A stretch of DNA of 64,000 nt from Zymoseptoria tritici IPO323. Taxonomy: Eukaryota > Ascomycota > Dothideomycetes > Mycosphaerellales > Mycosphaerellaceae. The stretch is taken from NCBI RefSeq assembly GCF_000219625.1, contig NC_018213.1, forward strand, positions 1,172,055 through 1,236,054, given 5' to 3'. The translations under genes were made by a program, and so were the position numbers. The notes below the pieces were generated by a model. That model did not search any database. It saw nothing but the letters and a program-made list of their open reading frames with translations, and was not told where the DNA came from. How positions within the stretch are numbered: position 1 is the first letter of the stretch; every line of letters starts with the position of its first letter. This document shows positions 21,660-32,000 of the stretch, in pieces.

Positions 21660-22230
21660 TTATGCTATCTAACCTCGCCGCCGCCCTCGACTCCCTCCGT
21701 AATAGTAATAGCAACAGCAGCAACAGCAGCAGCAGCAAGGCATCCGTGTTGTTCTCCCTTTTTAGCGACCGTTTAGGCATTGGTGTGCCTCTCTCCCTCT
21801 TTATAGCGACTACCTACCTATCGGTCCGCTTATTCTCCTCTCCTTATTTCCGAGTAAGTTATCTATCCTTTGCAACAGATCTATCCTTTGTAACAGACCT
21901 ATCCTTTGCAACAGATCGAACAGATACTAACATGTATAATAGCTATTACCTCCTCCCTTAAAAGCGACCGTTTAGGCGTTGGTCCTTTCTTTCTCCCTTT
22001 TTAGCGACTATTTACCTATCGGTCCGCTTGTTCTCTCCTACTCGCCTCCGAGTAAGTTATCTATTTACTTTATAACAGATTGGCAGATCGCAGCAGAATG
22101 GCAGATCGCAGCAGAATAGCAGATCGCAGCAGATTAAATAGACACTAACATACATATATAGCTATTACTACTATTATGCCCGGCGACGAGGGCACGCCCT
22201 TACCACCTCCCCTCTCTGCTCGTGCGGTAT
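21660..22230 (+). pseudogene. Decayed gene with a tandemly duplicated exon-intron cassette
   Basis: Starts at an ATG (21661) with MLSNLAAALDSLRN and a CAG/AAC repeat. A unit of about 200 bases then occurs twice (21759..21953 and 21961..22165). Each copy has an exon-like part (GCGACCGTTTAGGC...ACCTATCGGTCCGCTT), a donor CGA|GTAAGTTATCTAT, an inner run of CAGAT-containing repeats, a CTAAC branch and a TATAATAG or ATATATAG acceptor. A following exon begins MPGDEGTPLPPPLSARA before a GTATGT donor. No known domain. Confidence 0.4.
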
Positions 22231-22599
22231 GTTGCATTGCTTCTTCTTTGTCGCTGTTTCCTTTATTTCACAAGGCACCTTATTGTCTAACACTCTAAGT
22301 CCTTTATTCGCATTGTTAGAAAGAATACACAGAAAGAATACATAGAAAGAATCAGTCCGTCCGGATCTTATAGCATAAACTATTAACGATCGTAGCTTAA
22401 CTCTGCGGTAAATTAAGCCTAGGATCGCAGCTTAACTCTGCGGTTAATTATGTCGAACTCGAGGATCGCAGCTCAACTCTGTAGTTAATCACGTCTGCAT
22501 TTATACATTAATAATTAATTAAGTCTACATTTAGCAGTATGTCAACCGCCTCTGCATTCGTTAACATGTCTAGTTAAGCAGCCGTTAACAAGCAAATCA

Positions 22600-22850
22600 A
22601 GCATTTATCAATAAGCAAGTTAAGCATTCAACAAGCAAGTCAAGCATTTATTAACACGTCAAGCATTTATCAACACGTCAAGCATTTATTAACACGTTAA
22701 GCATTTATCAACACGTCAAGCATTTATCAACACGTTAAGCATTTATTAACAGTTAAGCATTCATTAACACGTTAAGCATTTATCAACAGTTAAGCATTTA
22801 TCAACACGTCAAGCACAGCACTCGTTCAGCACAGCAAGCATTTATTAACA
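22600..22850 (+). repeat. Minisatellite, about 21 bp unit
   Basis: About ten copies of a unit close to AAGCATTTATCAACACGTC, varying mainly by C/T changes (CACGTC or CACGTT, ATCAAC or ATTAAC) as expected from RIP. Confidence 0.8.
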
Positions 22851-23219
22851 CATTAACTAAGCCTGCATTTATGCGTGAACATGTTAGTCGATTCAAGCAT
22901 CCGTCAACATGTTAAGCAGCCGTCAACATGTTAAGCAGCCGTTAATATGTTAAGCAGCCGTTAACATGTTAAGCTTCGTGACTAACTAGCTTGTCTCTTT
23001 GCAACTAATTATATCGTCTCTTTGCAACTAAAATGCCGATCGAAGTCTAGAGTCTAGAGTCCGAAGTCTCTCTAGTCTAGAGTTCTACATGCGCTAGTCT
23101 AGATATATATCTAGAGTCTCTTCTTTTTAGTCCTGTTTTGATTTTCTGTTTACCTGCTTCGAACCTACAGCTTCGGCTCGCGGTAGAGTATAGACTAACA
23201 AGGTATATAGCAATTAAAG

Positions 23220-24430
23220 CATAACATCCGCGCGAGCCTAAAGGTTCGCTCCTACGCGGCCGAGGCCGCGAAAGACTGCACTACGGAGCAGGCGGCCGTA
23301 TTTAATACGGATAAGGCGAAGGTCTCTGCCCTAGACACCGAGGTCCGGTAGATGTAGGTGTAGTTCCTATCTAGAGTGCTAAGTGTATAAAAGCTAACTA
23401 TAGTACCTTAGACATTTTCTCACGGCGACGCATATAAATAAGCACGCCGTAATTCTTCAAGTCTGTGGCGCCGATATAGATGTAAAGGGCCCTAAATATA
23501 GCTGGGCCTAGAACAAGTTTCTAGGCGGACGTAACTACAAGACGGATGTCTTTATCCGTGGCCGGGTAAGTATACTCCTTAAACCCAACTTAGCTCAACT
23601 CTAGACTAGCACAGCATAGCTAACAGTATATATAGAAGCATGTCGAGAAGCTGCTCGAAGAGCACGAAGAACTCGCGACTATAGACGAGCTGGCTTCGGC
23701 CAAATTCTTCGCCGAGAACTTCTCGGCTAAGGCCTTCTTCTCGGTGTAGGTATAGTATCTTAACTGTACAGGATATACTGCTGACATGTATATATAGCTT
23801 CTACTACATAAGGCTACGCCTCGACGTCGACAAGTCCCCTAAATAGGGCAACAGCTTCTGCCGCTGTAAGTCTCGTTGCGACATCGACAGTTGGTGTTGA
23901 ATTTAATATAGTACTAATATAAGGTAGACATGTATAGCGAGATTTGCTCGGAGATCTTAGACTCTATTAAGGCTAATAAAGCCTACAAGGCCATTAAGCC
24001 GAATAGTAAGCACATAGTCTGCCTGCGGGAATAGGATTAATGCAGGTATAGCTAACTGTATATATAGAGAAGATGGACAAGAACGCCCGCGACGAGCTGA
24101 TCGCCGCATACGACGGCATTCCGTAAGCTCCAGCTTTATGCGTTGTTAGCATAACAGCTCGATACTAACAGATATATAGCGTGAACGAGGCTTAGGACGA
24201 GCTCGGCCGCGAGGACTTTAAAGTCCTCGTAGACGGACCAAAGTCCGACGGCGGCAAGAAGCGTGCGGTAAGTATATCTAACACTTAAAGGTCCTTTAAG
24301 TTGCGGCTCGTACAGTGGACTTACGCATGCTAATGTATATATAGGCTATAGATCTCTCCGTGCACGAGCGCACGAAGCGCCGGGGTTTCGTCTTCCCCCC
24401 GGCGAAGCCCTCCTCTTCCTCTTCTTAGTC
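23220..24430 (+). pseudogene. Decayed multi-intron cargo gene A, function unknown
   Basis: At least six exon-like islands are separated by intron-like segments with GTAAGT/GTATAG donors, GCTAAC branch words and uniform TATATATAG acceptors. Readable pieces include AAEAAKDCTTEQAAVFNTDK, FLGGRNYKTDVFIRGR (donor at 23566), VEKLLEEHEELATIDELASA, CSEILDSIKANKAYKAIK, MDKNARDELIAAYDGIP, DELGREDFKVLVDGPKS and AIDLSVHERTKRRGFVFPP before a Ser run and TAG (24426). A few in-frame stops are of RIP type. Acidic/Lys-rich helices dominate. I do not recognise a family. Conservation of frames between spliced islands suggests it was a real protein-coding gene. Confidence 0.45.
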
Positions 24431-24684
24431 TTTTTTTACCTTCTGCGGCTAGGTGTGCCTTCGGGCTAAAAGTTCTTTATTTATCTCGGAGTTCGGTGTT
24501 TGCTGTAGGCCAGAGGCTAGAAGATACTCTCGGTAAGAGAAGGGCTTCGGCTAGTAATAATCAATAAATAAAAGAATGTTTATAACACAGTACACTAACT
24601 TCTCAGCTTCTTAAAACGGTAACTCGACAAGGCTAGCAGCCAGCTTACCGTTTAACAGAACCGGATACGATACAACCTCTCGAA

Positions 24685-24835
24685 CAAGCCTTAAACATCG
24701 GTTAAGCATTAAGCATCACATCGGTTAAGCGTTGCATCACCTCGGTTAAGCATTAAGCATCACATCGGTTAAGCGTTGCATCACCTCGGTTAAGCATTAA
24801 GCATCGGTCGAGCATTAAGCATTAGTAATCCAATC
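24685..24835 (+). repeat. Minisatellite with GGTTAAGCATTAAGCATCAC unit
   Basis: Alternating GGTTAAGCATTAAGCATCAC and GGTTAAGCGTTGCATCACCTC units repeat about five times, differing in part by C/T changes. Confidence 0.75.
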
Positions 24836-25059
24836 TCATACGGTAAGTCTGCAGTCTACCAAACTAGAAGGACAAGAGCTAACATCTAGCTTGCCGTCGT
24901 ACACACAACGAGCACAGCGCTTTACGTTCGGCGCTAGGCAGCAGATCTTAACTCGTTAGAGTAGAAGAGTCGTTAGAGAATTTTCATTCTGTTGCAATGC
25001 TACGTCCAGCTTTGCAACTAAAAGTTAGGACTCTTTTATTTCTCCTCCCTACTACCTCT

Positions 25060-25620
25060 AAACAACAACCTCCCGATAATGAAGACTCCAGCTCTCTAGA
25101 ACAGCTAGCAAAACACCTTCGACTAGTCTACTACCGCCGTCAATATCGTGCAATAGCCACACTTCCTCGCCAAATTCTCCTCTCCCGATCCATCCCCCGA
25201 AAAAGACCTCTCCATCTACTTTATCCACCAGCGCTTATCCAACCCCAACGCCATCCCTCTCCATCCACTTTATCCACCAGCGCTTATCCAACCCCAACGC
25301 CATCCCTCTCCATCTACTTTATCCACTAGCGCTCATCCAACCCTAACGCCATCCCTCTCCTCCTTATCCACGGCTGACCCGGCTCCTTCTACGAGTTTAG
25401 CGATTCCTCCGCTACCGGCTTCGTCTTCTCCTCCGCTCTACTATGCGCCGGCTGGACGGTTAAAGACACGGCGCGAATCTTCTACTAACTTATGCTATCG
25501 CCTAGCTACTAGCATTACAGCATTACGCCGTACAAGCCGGCGACTAGGGAGCTATAGTCGCGAGAGAGCTAGGCGCATAGTACAGTAAAAGCTGCAGGGT
25601 AATGCATTTAAATTAGTGTC
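25060..25620 (+). pseudogene. Epoxide hydrolase (alpha/beta hydrolase) pseudogene inside element 2
   Basis: Three regions of an epoxide-hydrolase fold are readable. First comes the N-terminal approach (SIYFIHQRLSNPNAIPL). Second is the oxyanion motif IPLLLIHG-stop-PGSFYEF, where the stop sits at the Trp of HGWPG. Third is FVFSSAL...AGWTVKDTARIFY followed by QAGD-stop-GAIVARELGA, the nucleophile region, again with a stop where DWG is expected. The family hydrolyses epoxides to diols; here function is lost. Damage includes RIP-type stops, at least one frameshift and a 49-bp tandem triplication. The C-terminal catalytic residues are not found. The recognition rests on motif order and spacing. 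Confidence 0.65.
25211..25358 (+). repeat. Tandem repeat, 49 bp unit, three copies, inside the hydrolase pseudogene
   Basis: A unit starting TCCATCTACTTTATCCACCA begins at 25211, 25260 and 25309. Because 49 is not a multiple of three, each extra copy shifts the frame. Only the third copy is in frame with the oxyanion motif that follows. Confidence 0.85.
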
Positions 25621-26099
25621 CAGGGAGTGGATCGCGCGGCAGTTCTTCTGCAGTCTAATACTGTCTCTCGGCTACTAGCGCTTGCATCGCTCCCTCCCTG
25701 CTATCGCTAAACTAGCCGAACACGGCATCACACCCAAATTCACCTCCGCTCTCTAGAACAGCTGGCAGAACACCTTCTCGTAGTTAAGAGGCCGCCGAAG
25801 AAGAAGAAGAAGAAGAAGAAGAAGAAGAAGAAGAAGAAGAAGAAGAATGAGAAGAAGGAGAAATCGCCGCTAGTTAACCGCGTTCCTTATAACTTCGCCA
25901 GAACCGTTAAGGCCGGCAATCGCTAGGAGAAGCCGATTGCCGCTGTTAAAGCTGTCTCCTTATCAGCTTATTAATTAGCTGCAACAATTGCCTAGTCAGC
26001 TAACTGCTCTGACCTCACCGCCGCCCCGCCGCCCCGAAGACTGCTACACCGCTACTACCGCTACCATTCATTTACACCTTTATATACCCTAATAACTTC

Positions 26100-26630
26100 A
26101 CAACCTCTAATCGCGGTAGCACCGCATAGCTTCGTAGTTAGTACGTTACAACAGGAATGGTCCGCCTGTTGTTAGTTCGCTAAACTAAAGCATGGGGGTT
26201 CGATTCCCTCTTTTATAGTTATTGTCTCGTACTAATACGGGGTAGATGCTAGCCTTAAACCATGCGACTTAGGCGGTTAACTGCAGAAGGGCTTCGGACC
26301 CACTGTAAGAACAGTCCCCCCGAGATCCTGCTTATAAGCTATACATTCGCTTTAGCAGGTGCACTACTTCACTCTGACACTGTATGTCTTAGGTGGCCTT
26401 TAAACGGCCTGTAGCTCCTGTTTTCCGCCTATTTAATTGCGAGACTATTAGGTCGCAAGCATTAAGGGCAATTTAGTCTATACAACGTTTAAGGGTCGGT
26501 ACGTTTGCCGGACCTTCGGTCCACAGTCTGCGATAAAACTAACTAAGCTTTAATCGAGAAACCGTCCTCGGGGAGACGGTAGCTGCTTCCCTTTAGGGTT
26601 GATGTTTTGCTGTTTGCTAACTACTTTACA
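26100..26630. other. Structured tRNA-like island of non-RIP composition
   Basis: Here CpA and TpG are frequent again. A perfect Pol III B-box (GGTTCGATTCC) lies at about 26198 inside a T-arm GGGGG/CCCTC. Before it stand a variable-arm-like hairpin (TAGTT-CGCTA-AACTA) and a long hairpin ACAACAGG/CCTGTTGT. The anticodon loop would be 9 nt and no matching acceptor stem is found, so it is not a working tRNA. Downstream, more perfect hairpins follow: GGACC/GGTCC, ACCGTC/GACGGT, ACTGT/ACAGT, CTGCT/AGCAG, GGCC/GGCC. It may be a SINE-like or other structured RNA gene. Confidence 0.4.
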
Positions 26631-26639
26631 GAAATCTTA

Positions 26640-26770
26640 CGAACGACCAAGTCTAAAACCAACAAGTCCGTCCAAAACTACTAAGTCTAAAACTACCAAG
26701 TCCAAAACCACCAAGTCTAAAACTACCAAGTCCAAAACTACCAAGTCCAAAACGACTAAGTCCGCCTTAA
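26640..26770 (+). repeat. 15-bp coding minisatellite (KTTKS repeats)
   Basis: Six or more copies of AAAACTACCAAGTCC, differing mostly by C/T, encode KTTKS pentapeptides. Degenerate copies continue to about 26930. An intron-like acceptor (GCTAACTACTTTACAG) ends just before it at 26631. Confidence 0.85.
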
Positions 26771-27056
26771 AACGACCAAGTCCTCAGTCTCGAAAACCAC
26801 CAGGTCCGCCTCGAAAACGACTAAGTCCGCCTCCAAAACGACCTCCTTAGCCTTAAAAACGACCAAGTCTAAAACTACCAAGTCCGACTTTAGCTTAACT
26901 TCTTCGAAAACGACCAAGTCCAACCTGACAAGGACTTTAATGCTCCTTTTTAGAATCTACTAAGTACAAAACACTAAAGATCTCCGCCCTCCGTAATGCT
27001 ATTTCCAGCTCCTCTCCACTTCTAACCGACGCCCTCCCCTACATTAGAGATCGATA

Positions 27057-27155
27057 CTAAAGGAGAAGTGCTAAAGGAGAAGTGCTAAAGGAAAGTGCGA
27101 AAGGAGAAGTGCGAAGGCGACTTATAAAGGCGACTTGTAAAGGCGACTTGTAAAG
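27057..27155 (+). repeat. Short purine-rich tandem repeats
   Basis: Four copies of CTAAAGGAGAAGTG-like units are followed by three copies of GGCGACTTGTAAA. Confidence 0.7.
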
Positions 27156-27664
27156 TGTAAATAGAGGTCGAGCTAAAGGTAAAGTAAATTAAGTCCGAGA
27201 GTGAAGTTAAGCTAGATAACAATACCAGGGATGCCTATTATAATTTAGTTGCAAAGGCCGGTCCTTACTCTGCAACTAAATTGCTATAGGTGAAATCTGA
27301 CAATAGGATGAAAAGGTAAGTTGTCGCGGCGTTTGTCGTCGTCTCGTCCCTTGTTTTGAATTCTAAGCTCGTCGCCCTCCGAACAATAACACTACTACTA
27401 TTACACCCTACCGATCTATCCGCACTATTACTAAGGCCTATCGTAGTTTCCCTCTCCCTTTTTCTAGCACTACTAAGGCCAACATAGGTAGCCCTCCTAG
27501 TCTCTTTGCGGTGCGCCGCGCCGTAAGTCTTAATTTAGTTGCAAACGAGAGCATAATCTAACATATTAGTAGAATATCTTCTTCGACGACGTTGCCCTTT
27601 AGGCCGCTCGCAAGACCGAAGGTACAGCATCTCGAACGAATTAACGCCTAGAATCGACACTAAC

Positions 27665-28558
27665 ATGCAATGCAGCTGCTCGCATGCGCACTAGCGCCTC
27701 CCTCTAGAAACCTCGGTAAGTCGATCTCGTACAATCTCGAGCCTTAAGCAACACGATCGCTAACATATATAATAGCCCCCGTCGCTCTCGCGCGCGCGCT
27801 GCGGCCGCCGCTCTACTACTACCGCCGCTACTACTACCGCACGAAGAAGAGAAGGAGGAAGAAGAAGAAGAGGAGGAGCGCACAGCCCGCATGGCCTCCT
27901 ACGAGAACGACTTGTAAGAACTTCAGCTGCCTATTAGCTTCGCAACGGAAATGTGGAACAGCTCCTAACACATAAATGTAGTAGTAGAGACGATAGCCCT
28001 GCTCCGCTGCAAGACAGCGACGACGAGTAAGTCTTTCAATTTGCAAGAACTCGTTCGGACATTTGCTAACTTACGTCTAGCCTGCCCGCTACTCCTGCTG
28101 CTGCTCCTGCTCCTGCTGCTGCCGCTGCCGCTACTCCCTCTGCGTAAGTCGATTCCAAACGACGTAACAATTTAACAGGCTCTAACATACATATAGCACT
28201 ACCCCGACCTCTCGCGCGTGTGGCCGTCCGCTGGGCTCCGGCACTCCTTTCGTCTTCCGCCAGCCGCAGGCCAGAAACCGGTAGTAGTTGGTATTAGCGA
28301 CGACCTAGTTGGCCGCTAGCCGCGGCGACAAGTTCCGGTTCACCGTAAGTCCAGCTCGGATGTTTCTGTTACAAAGCCTCGCTAACTTTTAGTTAATAAA
28401 GAACACCGGCAACGCTATAGAGCTAGGCGCTCCGCGCCCTAGCGGTCCCTGCGCCGGCTGTGTCTCGCACTTCGGTGCTGCTGCTGCTGCTGCTAAGTGC
28501 TTAGTAGGCGCTCCCTACACTCGTCGTGTGGCTAAGTGCGGTCGCTGTCTGTAGGTGC
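27665..28558 (+). pseudogene. Decayed multi-intron cargo gene B with Cys-rich C-terminus
   Basis: Five intron-like segments have GTAAGT or GTAAGA donors (about 27715, 27916, 28030, 28144, 28346), CTAAC branches and TAG acceptors. They separate exon-like islands rich in Ala, Pro, Arg and Ser. The last exon begins about 28379 and reads NAIELGAPRPSGPCAGCVSH, then Ala repeats and KCLVGAPYTRRVAKCGRCL to TAG. This has a CxxC...C...CxxC layout as in small zinc-binding segments. The organisation parallels cargo gene A. The family is not recognised. Confidence 0.4.
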
Positions 28559-29018
28559 GTGGCCTCTGCGCCTGAAAATTTCTTTGTTTAGTTGGTCTGC
28601 TGCTGCTGCTGCTGCTGCTTAGTCTGGCTGGCGGCTGCGAGCTGCTAGCCTCGCGGCTATAATAAAACTTGTTTGTGCTCCCTCTTTTTCTCCTAACAAC
28701 TGTCTTAGTCTCCTCCGCTAATTCTGTTGCAAAGCTGGTGCGCGGCCTTGCAACTGAATTTATAAAGTCGACATTGACTTTAGCGTGCGTTAGCGCAATT
28801 TCCACGGGTGCCTGCCTCCTTCTATCTCGTTCTTTACGTAAACATCTTGCACACCTCTACCTTTACCAAACACTATCTTATTATCAACTTTATTAACTTC
28901 ATCTACTCTCTACGACCAGCATACCGAACACGATCCTGCGCTGACGACAGCTTTAAGAACCTATTACGATCGTACCCGCCTACTACCTATCGACTGCGCT
29001 TTGCGCTTTACTATTAAG

Positions 29019-32000
29019 ATGCCTCCTAGCCGTGCGAGACAACCGGCTGGCCGACTAGCCTTTATTAGAGGTAGAGCTCGAGCTCGAGGCGCTGGACCAC
29101 TACTCCTACTAGCATCCGCCGCACTAGCGTCCGCCGCACTAGCATCCGCCGCATCAGGCTCTTAGCCTCTTGCCCCTGCGACTACTACCCTACAAACATT
29201 TTAACATCTGCAGCCTGCGCCTGAAACTGCAGCATTAGCAAGCACGGCCTCGACTAGAGCAAAGCGCGCACGAGAAGAAGACGGTAATAATAATTCGACG
29301 ATAATGGTCGATAATTATAATGTTGCTTAACAGTCTATCGAGCAAGATAAACAAGGCGAGCTTGGAGAAGATGTAAGTCCGAGCATTAACACAGCTTTAC
29401 TCTACGGAAAACGACCCGAATACTAACGTGCTGCAGGGCCTTATCGATTTAACTAAGTAGATGTTGTAGAACTAACTCGACTCCGCAGACGAAGATCTAT
29501 TAGATCTAGCCGCTATAGTAGACTATAAGGATCTAGAGGCTAAAGCTGAGGATAATCAAGACCTTGCTATGCTAGGAGCGGACGACAACGATGGCGAGGA
29601 TCAAGATGTTCCCGGCGCTGCTGCTACACCTGGCGCAGTCGCTCAAACTGGCACTCAAGCACAAGGCACTCAAGCACAAGGCACTTAAGCAGAAGGCATT
29701 TAAGATGTTAAGATGACCAACGCTCCTGGCTAAATGCTTCCTCCACCTGCGCCTATTAGTAGACCATCGCTATTCGAGCCGGATACCTTATTAATTCTCG
29801 ACTAGAAGAAGGGCTGCAAGGTTAAGTCCGTCTCGGACACGGAGCTTGCTATAGCTGTGTAGGCGCAAGATACAGGCGTATCCCGCGCAGATTAGGAAGT
29901 CCTTTGCTATATTATCGGTAATAGCATTCTTAATCTGCTACCGAACGAGCTCGCTAACCTGCTACGATTAATCGACATACTAAAGCTCTATCTTAAATCA
30001 GTGCTGCCCGACCTAGAGCTGCGATTTAAGGACATTAGTATTAAGCTAGCTAAGCAGCCGTCTCTCGCTGCTAGCAGGAAGAACATAGAAGAGGATAACT
30101 CCGGCACCGCCGCTAGCGCTACTTTCTTCTTCTTTAACCTTTAGGAAATCATCCGCCGCATTCTTATCTCCGATATTCGCAAGCACTAAGGCATAGGCTA
30201 CTTTACCGACCTCTCGAACGAGCTTTGGGAGTCGACGGCTTAGACCAGCTCTATTCGTACTACATCTGGCGAATTCGCGCACTACCCTGTCGTCGACGAG
30301 TCTAGTAAGTCTAGCTCGAGTAATAACAATGTTAGTACTGCGCAGCCGAAAGCGCCTAAGGCATCGAGAATCTACAGCAAAGCGCCCGCCTAAGGCAAGC
30401 ACCTCCTATTCGATAACCGCAAGCCTAAGAAGCAGCGCAAGACTAAGAAGCAGCGCAATAATGCTAGAGCCGGAGCTAAGGGTAAGACTAAAAACACTAA
30501 AAAGATAATACTACTACCTACGGTTGATTAGCAGTAGTTTGTCGGCGTTCCTAGAGGACTAGTCTTTCTATCGGACTTTATTAACTTCTTATGTCACGAT
30601 GCCGAGTACAACTGCTATAGAGGTCTTAACAAGACACATATCGGTCGAGTACTGGCTGTTAGCGTTAACAAGAGATCTACACGCATAGCCGTGAATAACG
30701 TTCCCGAGGCTACTAGCGAAGTCGTGGTTATCCGTGTCTAGGAAATTGCCTACTACGCCGCTCTTCCAGCGCCCGTCTAGCAAGATATTAATAACGATAC
30801 AGATAGCGACTCTGTAGTAGAGATGTTGCCTAACGAGATGTTCCTGCTTAAAGGCTCCGAGTATATTATGCTAGAAGGAGATATCGAGCTACATAAGCGC
30901 ATAATCTGTATGCACTATGCTTTTGGGAGCAGGATCGCAGCAGCACTATTGCCGACCGACAAGGCCGATAATATCATCTGCCGCATTGTCTTAACGGATG
31001 CCGACCGACCTACTGTTCGTCCTGTCTTATAAGCCTATCCTATCCGCGGAGAGCTCGAGATTATGCACTTCGGACGTCGGCATCTGCTTAACACCTTCGT
31101 TAATTAGGAGGTTGTATATGTTCTACTTATTAACTTCGACGACGGCTTCGGTCTTTATCGGAACAACTACCGGTCGCTTATAGGCATTTACTTTATGCTC
31201 GCGGGATTAACTGCCTAGGAACGCAACCGCACCGACAATATAATCTTAATAACTCTAGGTCCGCATAGGAGCAACATGCCTAACGTCGTCGATGTTATCG
31301 GGCCTGCTCTTCGTCAGCTCGATAAGGGCATGTTAATAGATCTTAGGAAGGTCGATGCTAAAGGCAATCCTGTTAAAACAATAGTCTGCGCGCTAGTGCT
31401 AATAGTTATCGGCGACATGCCGTAGTAACAAGAGAACTCCGGCATGCTTAGCTAGCGTGCAACAGTTAGCTGTCGGTTCTGCTTTACGAAGCACGATAAG
31501 CGCGGCAACCTTAACGAGGATATTACAAAGCATCGATTCTACCACAAGAGCGAGCGCATCCGTTAATACATAGAGACTGCGACTTTAATATCTGCGCCTA
31601 CAGCACGCGAGAAGTTTGGCCAGCAATTCGGTATGAATCCAGACTGTCTAGCATTGCAACTAATATAGCCTACTCTCGATATTATCCTCTCCCGGCTACC
31701 TAATCCTGCGCATTCCGAATTTAACGGCATTACTAAGCTGCTCTATACGTTTATCCTCGAACACGTGCTTACTACTAAGGGCAAGGAAGAATACAGACGT
31801 ACTCTCCGTCGGTTCGTCTACCCGCCTAGCTAGCAGCGTCTGCAGTCGCTAGAGTATTATATATAGAGCTACTTGTTGTTAGAGCATGCACGCTGGTCAA
31901 TTATAGGAGCTTGTTTCCTGCGTGTGTGGCTTTGCGACAAGCACATTACACTGCTGTTCCGCTCCGCTATCTAAGCTAGAGGTCCGCATGTGCAGGCGCT

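Noticed and set aside
26150..26220. A genuine tRNA gene
   Set aside because: The B-box and T-arm are good, but the anticodon loop would be 9 nt and no acceptor stem pairs with the 3' side, so it is only tRNA-like.
26640..26770. CRISPR-like array
   Set aside because: The 15-bp units are directly adjacent with no spacers and encode KTTKS; it is a minisatellite in a eukaryote.
23220..28560. Functional genes in the cargo region
   Set aside because: Every candidate has in-frame stops at former Gln/Trp codons or frameshifts, so they are described as pseudogenes.
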